A DNA stretch of 64,000 nt from Carposina sasakii (GCA_014607495.2 CP053150.1:14094495-14158494), one strand, 5' to 3'. Shown: positions 34,667 to 46,989, counted from the stretch's first letter. Numbers and translations are program-made. The notes: generated from the sequence alone by a model not told the origin.

Positions 34667-35200
34667 TTCATAACGCATTCATAGGGCCTGTTTCAACACT
34701 TACTGATAAGTGCCCGATATAATTATCTGACAGATATCTCTATTGACATCTCCCTCTTGTTAGTACGAACCGAAAGAGACGGCATCACACATATCTGGCG
34801 GATAAGATATCCGGAAGATATCTGCATTTGTTTAATTCAGTAAATCTGGAGGGCGGGCGCCAGGGGGCCCTAAAATTAAAGACCGCCCCGGGCCTCAAAA
34901 AGTCTTAGTCCGCCAGTGATTTAGAGGACACGTTTTATGATTAGATTCATGGAATCTTTAGTTACTGAGCACTTTCATACAAGCTTGAAAGTTTCATCAC
35001 TTGACAATACCTTCAATTCTACCAAACGTAGACTAAACCACTCGATTCGTTGGTTTTATGACTACGAGTATACTGAGAAAGAATGGAGGCGTTGTTATAA
35101 AATAATGGAATAATCACATAAGAAAAATCCGCTATAACTATAATAAATTTATAAAACATTTATACGAGTAGCTAATAAAATATAATATCTAAAATCACAG

Positions 35201-38200
35201 TTACTTCAATGTGCTCACAAGATTTTCTGAGGACGAAGCAGATTGCGCACTAAGATGCCTAGAGCAGGGATGTTGTCCAGACCTTACCATACTACCTTTC
35301 AAGCAGTTGGTGTCACAAAATGACACAATTTTGCAATATTTGCATGTGACTTTTAGATTTTCCAGCGGGAGAGAGCATTCGAAGCAAACGTTGAATCTTT
35401 TGATCTACGAACAAAACCTGTATGTTACAACTACACAAACATAGATACCGAAATTAATGTAAATTTTCATTATTTTTTCTACATAGGTAGGTACTATGCC
35501 TAGATTAAAATTGTTTAACTTACCCCATTAAAATCTAGCTCGGGCTTTACATAAGGTCGTTTACAAGGGAATTCAGATTCACATTTTGTCGCTTTATATT
35601 CCTTGAGGAGGTTGCCCACATCCGCTTCTACCAAACATTTTTCCCGGGCGGACATACTAGGAAAGAGTTTAGTATACATAGGCGTCACTGTCTGGTAATA
35701 AAAGACTACATAGAGAAGATATTTCATAGTCTTATTATCCTCATTACAATACTTTTTGCTGATCTTTAATATATTCCATATTTCGTAGCATCGCTGCGTA
35801 TTGAGCCATAAGCTGCAGCTTTTCTTAGTAGTATTATTAATGTCCTTAAGAATCATATTCCAGTGCCGATGTTTAAATCTTTAAAAACATAAAACTAATT
35901 ATATAATTGGCGCCCAACGTGGGGCTATTTAAGCGTTTTGTGTACCTATTGTCTACCACTGTACCAGTTTTAACGAAGCTAAAGGTTTAAGCAAATAAGG
36001 CTTAAGTTAGATAGTTACATACTTTTAGGAGGGCTATTATTATCAACATTACAGTAGCAAAGCAGAATCAATATTATGCGAAGGCCCTGTGTAGCCGGCT
36101 CCCTGATTACGTAAAAGCAAAGCCGAAGCAAAGCGATAGCGAAAATTGTACAATATTCGCCTTGAAATGTCAAAGTTCCTTTGAAATTCATTTTACGTAA
36201 TACGAACTTGACAAGCAATCAGCGATTTTTGTACAATTTTCGCTATCGCTTTGCTTTTGCTAGTTAGGTAATACGGGGGCAGGTATATTTTACAAAAGTG
36301 CAATAATAGGCGCCATTATTTATAGATAGCAGCCAAAATAAATATGCATCAGCACACACTAGACATGTTGGTCATACTAGTAGGAAAGGAACTACCTACC
36401 GTTAATACTCACTTTATAATGGTGTCGAGGATCTCCCTAGCTATACTGGATTGTATCCACCGTATGTGCAGTAGCCTGGCGCACTCTGTCACTAGGTCGA
36501 TTGCTTGTCTCATGTCTAAAGAGGTTTCGGAGACAGCCGCGACCTTAGTTTGAGATTTTACATGGTTATCCTTCTCGATTTTTTTTCCTTTAGCTGCGTT
36601 CATGGATGACGGCTCTCTGGGTTTAGCTACAAAATTTAGAAATGGTCTTAGTTTTAATGGTCTTACTGGTGCAGTTCTTCTTCTTCTCAGCCTATTGCAG
36701 TCCACTGCTGGACGTAGGCGTCCCCCAGGGCACGCCACAAGGCTACTGTCACAAGGGCGTTTTGCTCATAGTCCCCACGCCGCGCTGGGCAGGCGGGTTG
36801 GTGACCACAGTGTGATTTTCGGACTATGTTGTCAGTACGGGACGCGCTACTGCCCGCCTCCCGGAAACCCTTAATCGCCTCGTACGATACCCACGGGCAG
36901 GCATGGGTGGTACAAACTCTATTCGTCCGGAACCACGCGGCTAGTTTAACTGAAAGTAGTAGGTATATGGCCTGGAGAACATTATTGTTAGTGTACCTAC
37001 AGCTGTAGTTATTAAAGCGTGCTAATAGATTTAGAAAAGACCCACTGCTACTGGAATGGAGAAAGTTACTTTTGTTATGTGCCTATATAATAGACGTGCT
37101 CTATCGACGTGCCTTTCCTAAGTATATCTAGAGTTTTAATATGTAGATCCTTACCATGTGCCAAGCGACTTTTAATTTCATTCAAAATATTACTTGTGTA
37201 GACAAATAGGTTTTTATATTTTACCTCTCCGTCTTGACACGGTAACAAAGGATTTGCACCATATAGTAATAGGTTGGTAAGCTGCAATAAAATACTAGTA
37301 TAACTGATGGTATTCGTAAATTAGAGATAGATGGACTAGATTCACCTACACCGGTATGATGAATTTGGTGAGAGTGAGATGTCTCACTTTTAAACGTCAA
37401 ATCCACAGAGCTAAGCTATAACTAGACTAGGCATGTGTTTCTACTTGGTGAGTAAAAAGGGATTGCAAATCACTTCTATCAGCCCTAATTCCTTCAGTCC
37501 TGGCTCGAGAACGAGTGTCTATTCTAATTCTTAAGTCTATTTTTTACATGTAAAGTACATCCACTTAGTTTATCTAGTTATTAATAGCTCTGTGAATTTG
37601 ACTTTTAAAAGTGAGACATCTCGCTCACACCAAATTCATCATACGAGTGCTGGATGTGTATTGTGTGTCCGACCGACTGCGAGGGTGTTTATGGGTCCAA
37701 TCGGTATGTTTTAAAATTCAACCCTAAATCAAACTTAACTGTAAACTAGTGCTAATTGCAATTTACAATTTAGCTGAACTCGATTGAAATTGGTGAATCT
37801 AATCCATCTATCATATCATAGAATACAGTCCATTTTGTATAGGAATATAGAGCGCTATCTAATTTTGTGCTTCAAAACTCACCACCTATAGTGAGAACAG
37901 GCTAATGAAAAACTTAAAATAGGCGGACAGCAAGTAAAGTACTTGTGTAATGTTTAAGAAGCTTTGAGGTTTCTATGAAAGTACCAAAATATATTAGGTA
38001 CAATATATTAGCCCGTACAATTTCCGTTCGGTCCGCATTTGAGAACTTTTTAAAGCATGGCCAAAGAAACAGCTTGAATAATAAGCTTTGCTGATCCATG
38101 TTGATTGGGGCATTGAGGTCCGTCTTCGCGTTCTTAATGAAAATGTTCAGGGTGTCCGCCCCCTTATTGACTGCCACGTCGATTGCTGACTCCCCCCTAA

Positions 38201-41200
38201 ACTGTTCTAAAGGATTACAGTTGTAATCAAGTAATAAGTCTATAACGTCTTCATAGATCTGAAAAGTTATTTTAATAAATATTTAGCTAATAACGAAACA
38301 AGGTTTCTGTGGACACTAAGAATAGGATTGTTATTATAGTGATTATATTGGCGGCATTTGTCTCCCACGATAAAACAATAACACCTACCCACTGAAACCT
38401 CCCCTGTATTATTTATTTCAGTAGGTAGCTAGGTACTTACTCACTGACATAATACGAGTACCTATATAAAGTCAAAGGTAAAGAGTCTCTCTTAATAAAG
38501 TAGGTACCTGTTGCTCCATGTTACTTTCCAACTTCTTAGCCATAACGACGTGCAGCAAAGTCGGCCCTGGTTCGGTTTGGTCAGAAATACTATTTCGGTT
38601 TGAAGGCACATAGCGCATCCTTGACACAGCATCAGCTCCGTTTTCGAGCATCACCTTAATTAAAGGCAAACTGTCTGGGGTAAACGGACGGGATATCATG
38701 ATGTGCAGAGGAGTGTAACCTGAAAACTAATTGTTTTCTTCTGCATGCTGTGTCCATAATAGCAAGAGATTGGAAAGCTTTAAGAAGTAGGTACTCGTAC
38801 ATATAAGTTAAGGGTTTATTACATTGAAGTGCAATATTTACAATAGGTACATGCCATTTAAATGTCAAGCAATAGCTGTAATCAGATTACTTACCTATGC
38901 ATTAGTAAGTATACTTGGTTTTACATTAGGTAGGTACTGTTCGTTCAGGAGATTAGCTATGTAAGGTAATAAAACGCGTCTTACCTGTGGGTAAATTTCG
39001 TTGATATCAGCTCCATGCCGAATCAGTTCACTCACGAGATCTGGTTCGCCGGACTGTAGAGCTATCATCAAAGCTGGTTGGGGACATTTCACCAGCTGAG
39101 GTTTGGCTCCATCAAATAACAACTGTGTTATTGTTGTCCTGATCCGGTTGAGCCTGAAAGATTTTCTTGTTATTGTCATAGAATACCTATACCTATATTA
39201 TAAGGCAGGTAGTAATTAATGCAGTAAGAAGTTTATACAAAGGTATATAGGTGTAAATTCCTATAACTTATGTACTTAACCTAAGTAAATTAAGATTTTA
39301 CAAAACACGCACGTGATTCAGATATAGCTATCTGTCTTAATTTTCTTTGGAATACTTTTGTACCTAAAATAACCATACTTATATCCAACAACTTCTTCTA
39401 TGCTGCTCTGGCAGTTAAAAAAAAAACGTACTACTGCTGCTTCTCTTCCCGGGCATAATGTACAAGTCAGTAGAGGGACAAGAGGGACTTGGTGTTTTGT
39501 AGGCAATGGGCTGACCGCCTGTCACTACTAACCGAAAGGCGTTATTATATGTATGTATGTATATTCAACAAACAACTCACTTATCTAATTTCTCCTGGTC
39601 AACAGGTTCCGCAAGGGGATCAGATTTGTCAGAGCACCACAATGGTTCTTTGCTCGGATTTACAATGTTCTTCAATTTGGAGTTATTTTTATTTGGAAGC
39701 AAATTTTTTTTAGGCGCTGTATCTTCTTTCTCCAAATCCACTACATCCACCTCAAAAATATATGGTACTTGGACAGGTGACTTTATAAATACGTTATTGG
39801 CTTCCGTTTCATACTCGTGGCATAGGTTATTGTATACTTGGTCTTCCATGATTTCAGAATCTGAATCAGGAGGAAGAGTCGTGTCGGTCGGTGTGTCATC
39901 TGGAGTAGTTTTATTCGGAGTAGAAGACTTTCTTTGTATTTGGTTTGCGGATTTGGTTCTCTTAATATTAGTATTCTTACTGATTTTGCTTATCTCTCTT
40001 TTTAACGGAGATAGACCGTCATTAAAAGTTACCATCTTTCTTGAAATGTTCCATTCAAAGATATCACTTTGTAGTTCTGTAATTTATAACATTATATATG
40101 CTACATTTGTAGCTATCGATAAAAACGCAATCGCACAAACATGAGAAGTTGTTTCAGAGAGAATAAATTATATGTGATATGAATAAATTACCAAGAGTTT
40201 TATCAGGTATAGGAAGAACCGCTTTTACTATATCGGCCGGCGCTATATCTCTCTGAATGCACGTGAACCTCATGAGGGCGACACCAAGTGCTGTGCAGCA
40301 TGAATCATTAAAGCTGTTCACATCAGCTCCAGCTTGCACCAGGAAGTGTATGATTTCGGGATGATCACCTACCTGTATTACAAGCAGTAATGTATAGGTA
40401 TACACACATTAAACAAAACAATTGTCTGTTCCAGGTATGTAAAGCAGACGCGGGGCGGACGGGTGACGATAAAGAGCGTTGGGAGCGAATTCGCTTTAGC
40501 GTGAAGCTCAAGATTTAACCAGGTGATGGCGAACTCTGAAAGCCCTCTGCCGTGCCCTCTGCCCCACTGGGGATAGATACATGGAACATCTATAACACGA
40601 TGTAACATATTGTTTTTATCAGCCTATTGTAGTCCACTGCTGCACGTGAGATTCTGCTTGTGTGGTGAGTTTCACTTATTCATCGCACCTTGGTCGGTAA
40701 TTATAGGAAAAAACATTATTAATTACTTGGAAAATTTAGATAAATTAATCTAGACTCTGTAGAACATAATTGTCTAATCTATAGGTACCTACTTACTTTA
40801 CTTTAGATTGTTTTGTCTTCCTACCCACCTTCATTGTACGAGTAGATAATTGTGAGGTACGGGTAGGGTTGCCAGGCGTCCGGATAAAGCCGGACAGACT
40901 CAGGCTTTTTGTTCATGTGTCCGTCCAAAATTAACGATGTCCGGCCTGTCCGGCTTTGGCAGGCTTTTCACCAAGCGCAGATCCATAGGGTCATGGAGCT
41001 CATGACCACCCGCTGTGGCTTAGGCCAGATTAGACAATGCAATAATTTTACAAGCGACAACGAACATCGTAAAGTTATCGAAACATTTCCACCAACATCG
41101 ATCACGTTATTTTAGTGAACGCGTTAAATTAAGGCTTCATTAGATATTTGAGGAAATGTTTTCATAACCTTGCGAACTTCGTTGTCGCTCATCACAATGT

Positions 41201-44200
41201 CTAAGCCCTCTGGACAGACAGGTTTCTAGTAACTCTAAAAAGTCTAAATATAACGATTATGTTTAGATGTCTACCCGGTTGTAATCCATCTCATGTCTTA
41301 GCAATGGTCACAAATTCTCGCATAAATTTTCAAGAAGTAATAGGCAATACGTGAGTTACGTGCTAAATATGAGAAAAAATTTCGCGCTCGCTTAGTTCGC
41401 GCATCTATTATGTGTTTTAAGCTCATTTTCAGTAGCATGCAAGAAATGGTCGTAATTGGTCTTTCTGACTCCCAGACTCGACTGTCGGTCGCGCTCTTTC
41501 AATAGTAGGTTCGTTGTCAGTTTAAGTATTCAGCGACGATAATTTTTGTATCTATATTGATACCTATATAAAGTCTACCAAAAAGTACCTTATATAACTG
41601 AGACACAAAATCTGAAATAATGTAGGGTGTCCGGCTTTTATTTAAATGTCCAGCCAAACGGGCTGGTCTGTCCGGCTTTTTGGTTTTTCGACCTGGCAAC
41701 CCTATGTACGGGTAAAAAGAAGTGACTTACCGCTGCATACATAATAGGGGTATTCCCTTGTGCATCTGCCACGTCCGGATATACATATGAACTATTAACG
41801 TATTCAATAACATTAGCCACTTTTCCCAGATAACTAACCATTAGCAGAGATCTGAAAATGTAAGGTTTATAGGATATTAATTTGGTTACAGATTTGAACC
41901 GTATATTTTGCATATAGTGTCGCCTACTACCTATCCCGAAAGTGGTCGAGAAGACACACCCATTTTTCACCAGTACCTAAACCTAAAGTTCGACATGGTA
42001 ATAAGAGAGCCTTCCGCCGCGCCGTCTTAAGTACCGTGACTTAGGTAGGTTTTATTCTAAAGAATTGGGGGTCTACAGAAATAGATAAAACGACTTGTGT
42101 ATTTACCTGGAGTCCATTTCTTGTTTCCCAGGAGGTTTGAAATTACTTCGGGCCCCAGACAAAATGCTGGTCAAATCTATTCCACTTTCAACGGCAGATC
42201 TCTGACTGTCGTGCCTAAAGCTGTGCTTCATGATGTGTAACATCACCCTATTATTGTTCCACGCGTAGTAAACTTTGTTATCGTCGCGATCTTCTTGATC
42301 AATTGTTGGTTCATCTAAATTGAGAATCTAGAAGAAGAATTGAATAAGATTACTTATTTAATTAGGTCGTGAAGATAAGTCAAAGCTAAGTTAATTCCAT
42401 ATTCGCCTATGTAAGAGAAGTCAGGTAAGTAAATATATAAATTGTCTATTTTTAATCCAAAAAAAAAAATTCTATGTAGGTATTCTGTAAGTAATAAAGT
42501 TACCTGGTCTGAATTGTCGATCTCTTGTAGATCACAGATTCTTCCTCTGTAGTAATCATGCTCAAAAACCTCGACGTGGCAGAGAGGACTGCCCAGATCT
42601 GTGCAGTACTTTGGGTAGAGTTTCTGCCACCTCTCGTTGGCTAACTTCGGATGAGCTCCGTATTGCTTTAGTAGATCTAACGCACTATTTACTTCGCCAA
42701 TCTATGAAAACAAACCAGATAAAAAAAACTTGTTATGAGTACCTAGATACTAGGTACGCTTCAAGAAACACGCTCAACATGCTCGGCGGCAAGAAGTTTT
42801 CGTCTTGCTGCTGTCTAAAAACTTATATGTGAGAATAGTTGTTACGCAACTTTCAATCGATATAGATCCTAAACGGTTGGTCGAATCGAAAAATGTTGAG
42901 AGAAACCTAAAAATTTAAAATACCTATTCAACGATACCCCACTCGATATAGTTTGTCGACTTAAATTTTTTTCATTTTCACAAAATGGCGTCCAGTAGTC
43001 GCCATATTGGATTTTCACTAACGTCATGTCTTTAGTGACACTTGCCGGAGTAAGAGAAATCGATTGACGTATGAATCATAAAAATCGGCCGAGACGTTTG
43101 GTCTGTGTAGTGCTTCAAAGGAACATACAAACATACATACCTACATAGGCTGTTAAACACAATACCACTCCTTTGCGTCGTGCAGTCGGGTAATAAGGGT
43201 GAAGGGTCTTCATGGGCTAGGTGACGACGTACCTTCCAGTCGAACGGTAAAGGTTCGGGTCTATACGACTGAATATCTCATGTAGGTAAGTACTACGGAT
43301 TTTAAAGTTGTGAAATTGCCACTACGACAGAAAGCATTTTAGCCCACCTCATAATAATGAAAGAAGGAATGGTAGAATCTAAGAAAATGCTCCACCAATA
43401 GATATAGATACCTAGAGAGAAGAACAAGGAATTAATGGATAATTATAATCATCCATGAGTTTTCAAACCTGCCGTCGTGTTCATATTCCAATAAACCAAA
43501 AGAAATGACATAAACGACGATGTGACTACTCAACTCTCTTCACAGTGGCCTTCAATCGGATCCTGTGCGAGTCCACACACAGCCTGCCAGCCACTCCTGC
43601 GGTCGCTATGTCAGGTACGACGTCAGGTACTGGAGGTTGCCAGGCCAGCCTGATCAGCTGCGAGCCGCGCCAGAGGCCCACGAGCTCGCGGCGCTTCACC
43701 TCCGTCTCCACACCTGGACCCCAGCGAAAGTTGTTGAAGAACAAGCCCTGTTATGAGAATAATTTAAGAGTAAAATAGTTATAGTGTTTGCATAGCTCGA
43801 CATGTAATAGTTGGATTATTAACCACAACATGTACAAACAAAATTTCACAAAACATTTCACTAATGGTGCCTTCAGGCTTTCAGGCGGAATTTTGTTCAT
43901 TATATGGATTTATCAAGTAGCAAGGCGGCCGGTGCGTAGCGCTTATAAACGCGCTGCCTTCGGGCAAATTTGAAAGCACTTTTAACAACTGCGGAATGCT
44001 ATACTAAAATGCTCATTATGTTGATAAATTCCTAAGTTTCAACTGACAATAATTATTACTTATTTAAATCATTTTAAATAAAAATATATACCTACTTTGG
44101 CAAAAAAAATCACTGAATTGTTACAGGCAGCTCCTCTTGTTACGTTTGTATACGAGTACGTTATTAATGTGCAAAGGTCTTCAATGTGAGATACACTTAC

Positions 44201-46896
44201 ATTAAACACACATCCATCAGAATAGGACATGACGCCGTAGCCGTGCTTGCAGTTGTTGTAGAAATGGCCCTCGTAGGTGACGTTGTAGGCTGCCTGCCCG
44301 AGGTACCGTATGCGGTACTCGCCCAGCCCATGCATGGTGTCGCGGACCCAGCGCCCAACGTAGTTCTCAAGGGACTGCACAGAAATATTCATAACATATA
44401 CAGGTGATTTTTGGTAGTCAACGTTCCCGAAAACTACGGAATCTCCTCATCATCACGATAATTTTTCTCTATGGAATACCTGGCATACCTGGGAATTGTC
44501 TGGTTTCCAAAATATTAGGGTCCAAAGTTGAGTAAATAGACTGCGTTTTTCTGCATAAATGCACATTGACGCATGTAACAAGATTTTTTACGAGAAATAA
44601 TTAATATCTGTCTATGAAAAAACTAGCATATTATAAACACTGGACACTATAAATTTCATTAATAATGAAAATGGAAAAAATTCTTCACCCGAGTGGGAAT
44701 CTAACCCACGACCTCTGCATTCCGTGCCAGCCGTTACTATAAATTTCGCCCGAACAAGTAATTAAATGTTTTTTCCAAAAAACTTACTTTGATATATAGA
44801 GTACGTACTCTTCGTTAAGGGTGGCAACGAAAAATCAGCCTGTATAATTATGTACATATAAACACGGCTGTGTTCTAAATGGGGTAGCCAGAACTGCAGT
44901 ATAGTAAAGGATCGCACAGCCATGGTTAACATAGAGGAGACAGATATAAATGATCAGTTGCTAGCTTATCGCAACAGAGAACGCCCCAGTTCCTTACTGG
45001 ACGTGCTAGAGATATTCAGCTTTTATATTCTAGTGAACTCCATAAACAACAACAAATTAAGAGTCATATAAAAATAATCATCATCGCATCCGTCTGGTAA
45101 CTTAAACTAAACGTAATTTTCGTGCGTCTGCGTAAACTTTACCGCCTATCTACCAATATAATTATTAGACGGCCGATTGGTCTAGTAGGTAGTGACCCTG
45201 CTTGCGACGCCATAAGTCCTGGGTTCGAATCCCGGTAGGTGCAAACATTGATATGATGAATATCGATGTTTGTTTCGAGTCATGGATGTTTCTATACTTA
45301 TCTATGTATTTATATACCGTTGCTTAGTACCCACGGCACAAGACCTTAGGGATCTTAATGTGGGACTAGGTTAATGAATTTGAATATTGTGAATAGATAA
45401 AGGAATAGATATTGTGCGTAGTGTGTGAATAATTATGTTATTCTGATGTATAGGCTACATAACTGTAAAGTTTCATTAAAGCCCATTCGGTAGTTCTTGA
45501 GTGACTAACAATCATTTTATTCTCACAAACTATGTATAACATTTTGTATTAGGAGGATATTACTCGTACGCTCATTAACCCTAAACATGCTACGTTTAAT
45601 CTGGTTATAAACCTCAGCAAGCTCCAAGCGCTTCCAAACTTTTAGATGCCGTATACATTACCTACTTCCTATGTTATACCTAATAGTAGATATTAATAAT
45701 ATTATGCTACATATATATAAATGCACAGGTATTAGAAACACTGCTCGTTACGCAGTCCCAAGGGAATTATATTATGTTAGCCGAAAATCGATAGAAATTA
45801 CTTTCACTATGGGTGCGCCCACCACCGGGCCCTACACCCTCCACTGACCCTCGGATCTGATAACTCATAACTGCGAAAACAGGCACTTGCACTAACTACA
45901 ATCGCCACGAGAAACCAGACCTGAGCACCCAGTATGCAAGACAATACATTGCACTATTCACTATATTGTAACGCCTTATACAATTTCATTTAGAAATTAC
46001 TTTTTACCGGAAGATGTTTATATTCCCACACTTTTTATTTACTTGGCCAGAACCTCCATTAAGGAACGCCTGGCTACCTCCGATGTAGCACTTGCTACGA
46101 ATTTCATAGTAGGTAGTGTAGTAGGTACGAACTACGCGAAACTAGCTACGAGGCACTAACTTGCAAGAGCCTTACAAGAAAACTAGCTTTCGCTCACGAC
46201 TTCGTCCATATGGACTACAGAATTATGTTGCTTATATCCTCATCTGCACTCCCAACTATCATTATGTACCTTTTGAGAAAATTGGTTGAGTAAATATAGC
46301 GTCAAGAGTTAACAGACAAAGTTGCTTTTGCATTTTTATATTAGTTAGAATGTGTTTTCCAAATCATTTTACCTCAACTATTAACGTATTTATAGAAGTT
46401 CTAAGGTCCATGCATGTTCATCAACGTTCGATCAAGCAAAATGTCCGATTATTTCGCTTTATTGACGCTTTTTCATATGAATAATGTTGTTAATAAATAA
46501 TTATTATTTGTTAATAATTTTACACGTGTTTAATGGTACTCGTATTAATCTTATACATTAGTTGTCATTAAACACCTTTAAAATCTGCTTACCAAGCGAT
46601 TACATTAATCGAACGTTGATCAACACAGGCCTAAATAGCTTAATTCATAAGATGTATCAACGATATTTGTGAAAGTGTAAACATTCAATGTTTTTTGTAA
46701 AAAAAAAACTAGCAATAGTTTGTTTGTTGTATTATCTACGCATTTGGTTATGTTAGATTCAGTTTTAGTAAACCTTGGCTCCTGTAAAATACAGTTCCCC
46801 TTGTCCAGTTTTCCTCTTCTCCAGGTCCTCATCACCTCGGTAGTATTCTTCATATTCCCAGCTCTTGTCCACATCTGTTCTAATTTGTATGGACAT
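35201..46896 (-). CDS. ANKMY1: Ankyrin repeat and MYND domain protein of ANKMY1 type (MORN + ANK + MYND)
   Basis: Fifteen exons (minus): 46774-46896, 44201-44374, 43544-43747, 42504-42701, 42107-42327, 41731-41851, 40192-40372, 39581-40076, 38985-39153, 38508-38719, 38019-38258, 37155-37281, 36413-36665, 35524-35878 and 35201-35404; about 1100 residues. Exons 1-3 hold MORN repeats (GRWVRDTMHGLGEY, YEGHFYNNCKHGYGVM). Exons 6-12 hold ankyrin repeats (GNTPIMYAAVGDHPEI, FLVQAGADVNSF, ELIRHGADINEI, NLLLYGANPLLP), interrupted by an acidic/basic linker in exon 8. The last exon carries a MYND finger: CFEC, CKYC and FCDTNC, then a His-Cys pair (HPC). MYND fingers bind proline-rich partners; the role of ANKMY1 is poorly known. 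All phases agree except 38985 to 38719, which is one base out. Using a weaker donor at 38914 restores the frame. The exon 3 donor is also uncertain. Confidence 0.88.
36099..36280. mobile_element. Short MITE with inverted ends
   Basis: CAAAGCGATAGCGAAAATTG near the left end is inverted at CAATTTTCGCTATCGCTTTG near the right; outer ends CCCTGATTACGTAAAAGC and TAGTTAGGTAATACGGGGGC also pair loosely. A related right half lies at 47470-47530. It sits in the ANKMY1 intron between 35878 and 36413. Confidence 0.7.
36672..36943 (-). repeat. Dispersed repeat B, copy 2, touching an ANKMY1 acceptor
   Basis: Reverse of 5539-5800: its purine tail (minus strand GAGAAGAAGAAGAA) begins about 7-13 nt upstream of the ANKMY1 exon 36413-36665. 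The far end is near AACCACGCGGCTAGTTTA. Short frames that appear to extend the exon upstream come from this repeat. Confidence 0.82.
37357..37641. mobile_element. MITE E, copy 2
   Basis: TGATGAATTTGGTGAGAGTG at left, with an inverted partner ending ACCAAATTCATCA at right, flanked by TA. Nearly the same length and layout as 14044-14326, with only scattered differences in the arms. Located in an ANKMY1 intron. Confidence 0.9.
39419..39543 (-). repeat. Dispersed repeat G, copy 1
   Basis: Reverse orientation of 60588-60795: CTTCTCTTCCCGGGCAT, AAGTCAGTAGAGGGACAAGA and GTCACTACTAACCGAA. It ends about 38 nt 5' of the ANKMY1 exon donor region at 39581. Class unknown. Confidence 0.65.
40866..41705. 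mobile_element. DNA transposon remnant with GGGTTGCCAGG ends
   Basis: The left end GGGTTGCCAGGCGTCC and right end GACCTGGCAACCC are inverted, each followed inward by GCCGGACAGAC or its complement. A 9-bp repeat GTACGGGTA flanks the element (40857-40865 and 41706-41714), the right end having three extra bases. No transposase is visible. It lies in an ANKMY1 intron and its flank ends 16 nt from the donor of exon 41731-41851. Confidence 0.82.
44401..44842. mobile_element. MITE C, copy 2, carrying a SINE
   Basis: Ends CAGGTGATTTTTGGTAG and CGAAAAATCAGCCTG are imperfect inverted repeats flanked by TATA. Colinear with 10552-10928 apart from an 90-bp insertion, which is a tRNA-derived SINE. The element starts 26 nt upstream of the acceptor of ANKMY1 exon 44201-44374. 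Confidence 0.88.
44658..44735 (-). repeat. tRNA-derived SINE inserted into MITE C
   Basis: The reverse strand reads GGCTGGCACGGAATGCAGAG and GTGGGTTAGATTCCCAC, then gaattttttccattt, matching 17964-18050. It is flanked by a perfect 12-bp duplication ACTATAAATTTC (44646-44657 and 44736-44747); the empty site is visible at 10787 in MITE C copy 1. The 5' half of the tRNA head is missing, as in a 5'-truncated insertion. Confidence 0.88.
44862..45020 (+). repeat. Dispersed repeat A, copy 4
   Basis: Starts CACGGCTGTGTTCTAAATGG and continues AGAACTGCAG, ATCGCACAGCCATGGTTAAC and ATGATCAGTTGCTAGCTTAT. Same family as 3937-4056; located in ANKMY1 intron 1. Confidence 0.75.
45169..45437 (+). repeat. tRNA-derived SINE D, copy 2
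   Basis: Head GACGGCCGATTGGTCTAGTA (A-box-like) and CTGGGTTCGAATCCCGGTAG (B-box-like), then the shared body ATCGATGTTTGTTTCGAGTC to GTGGGACTAGGTTAATG. It is the only plus-strand copy and the best preserved head. Located in ANKMY1 intron 1. Confidence 0.85.
46420..46620. mobile_element. Possible short MITE
   Basis: ATCAACGTTCGAT at 46420 is exactly inverted at 46608-46620 (ATCGAACGTTGAT). The AT-rich middle has nested palindromes (TTAATAAATAATTATTATTT). In ANKMY1 intron 1, about 150 nt from exon 1. No clear target duplication. Confidence 0.5.
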
Positions 46897-46906
46897 CTTT
46901 ACGGCG

Positions 46907-46930
46907 CTATTCGTCTGAACTCCAAAACAT
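46907..46930 (-). promoter_or_regulatory. ANKMY1: Short upstream open reading frame in the ANKMY1 leader
   Basis: An ATG followed by seven codons (MFWSSDE) and TAG ends 10 nt before the ANKMY1 start codon. If the leader includes it, it could dampen translation. The transcription start was not located. Confidence 0.35.
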
Positions 46931-46989
46931 TAAACCGTCTCTGGTAAAATAGTGTTGAAAATAAGCAATATTGTATAATAGAATCAAAA

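Larger units (their letters stand above)
32690..34918. mobile_element. 2.2-kb hAT-type element with nested insertions
   Basis: Ends CACTGGCGGACTAA and TTAGTCCGCCAGTG are inverted, and both flanks carry the same 8-bp duplication ATTTAGAG (32682-32689 and 34919-34926), the hAT hallmark. Subterminal GC-rich blocks (GTCCGCCCCGGGCCC and GACCGCCCCGGGCCT) are also inverted. No hAT transposase frame is visible. Three further inverted-repeat units lie inside. Confidence 0.9.

Noticed and set aside
39557..40144. 195-codon plus-strand frame
   Set aside because: Antisense of ANKMY1 exon 39581-40076, whose frame and phases fit both neighbours.
46620..46874. Minus-strand frame starting MWTRAGNMKNTTEV
   Set aside because: A different frame of the same DNA gives MSIQIRTDVDKSWEY leading into the MORN repeats in phase, so this frame is a shadow of ANKMY1 exon 1.
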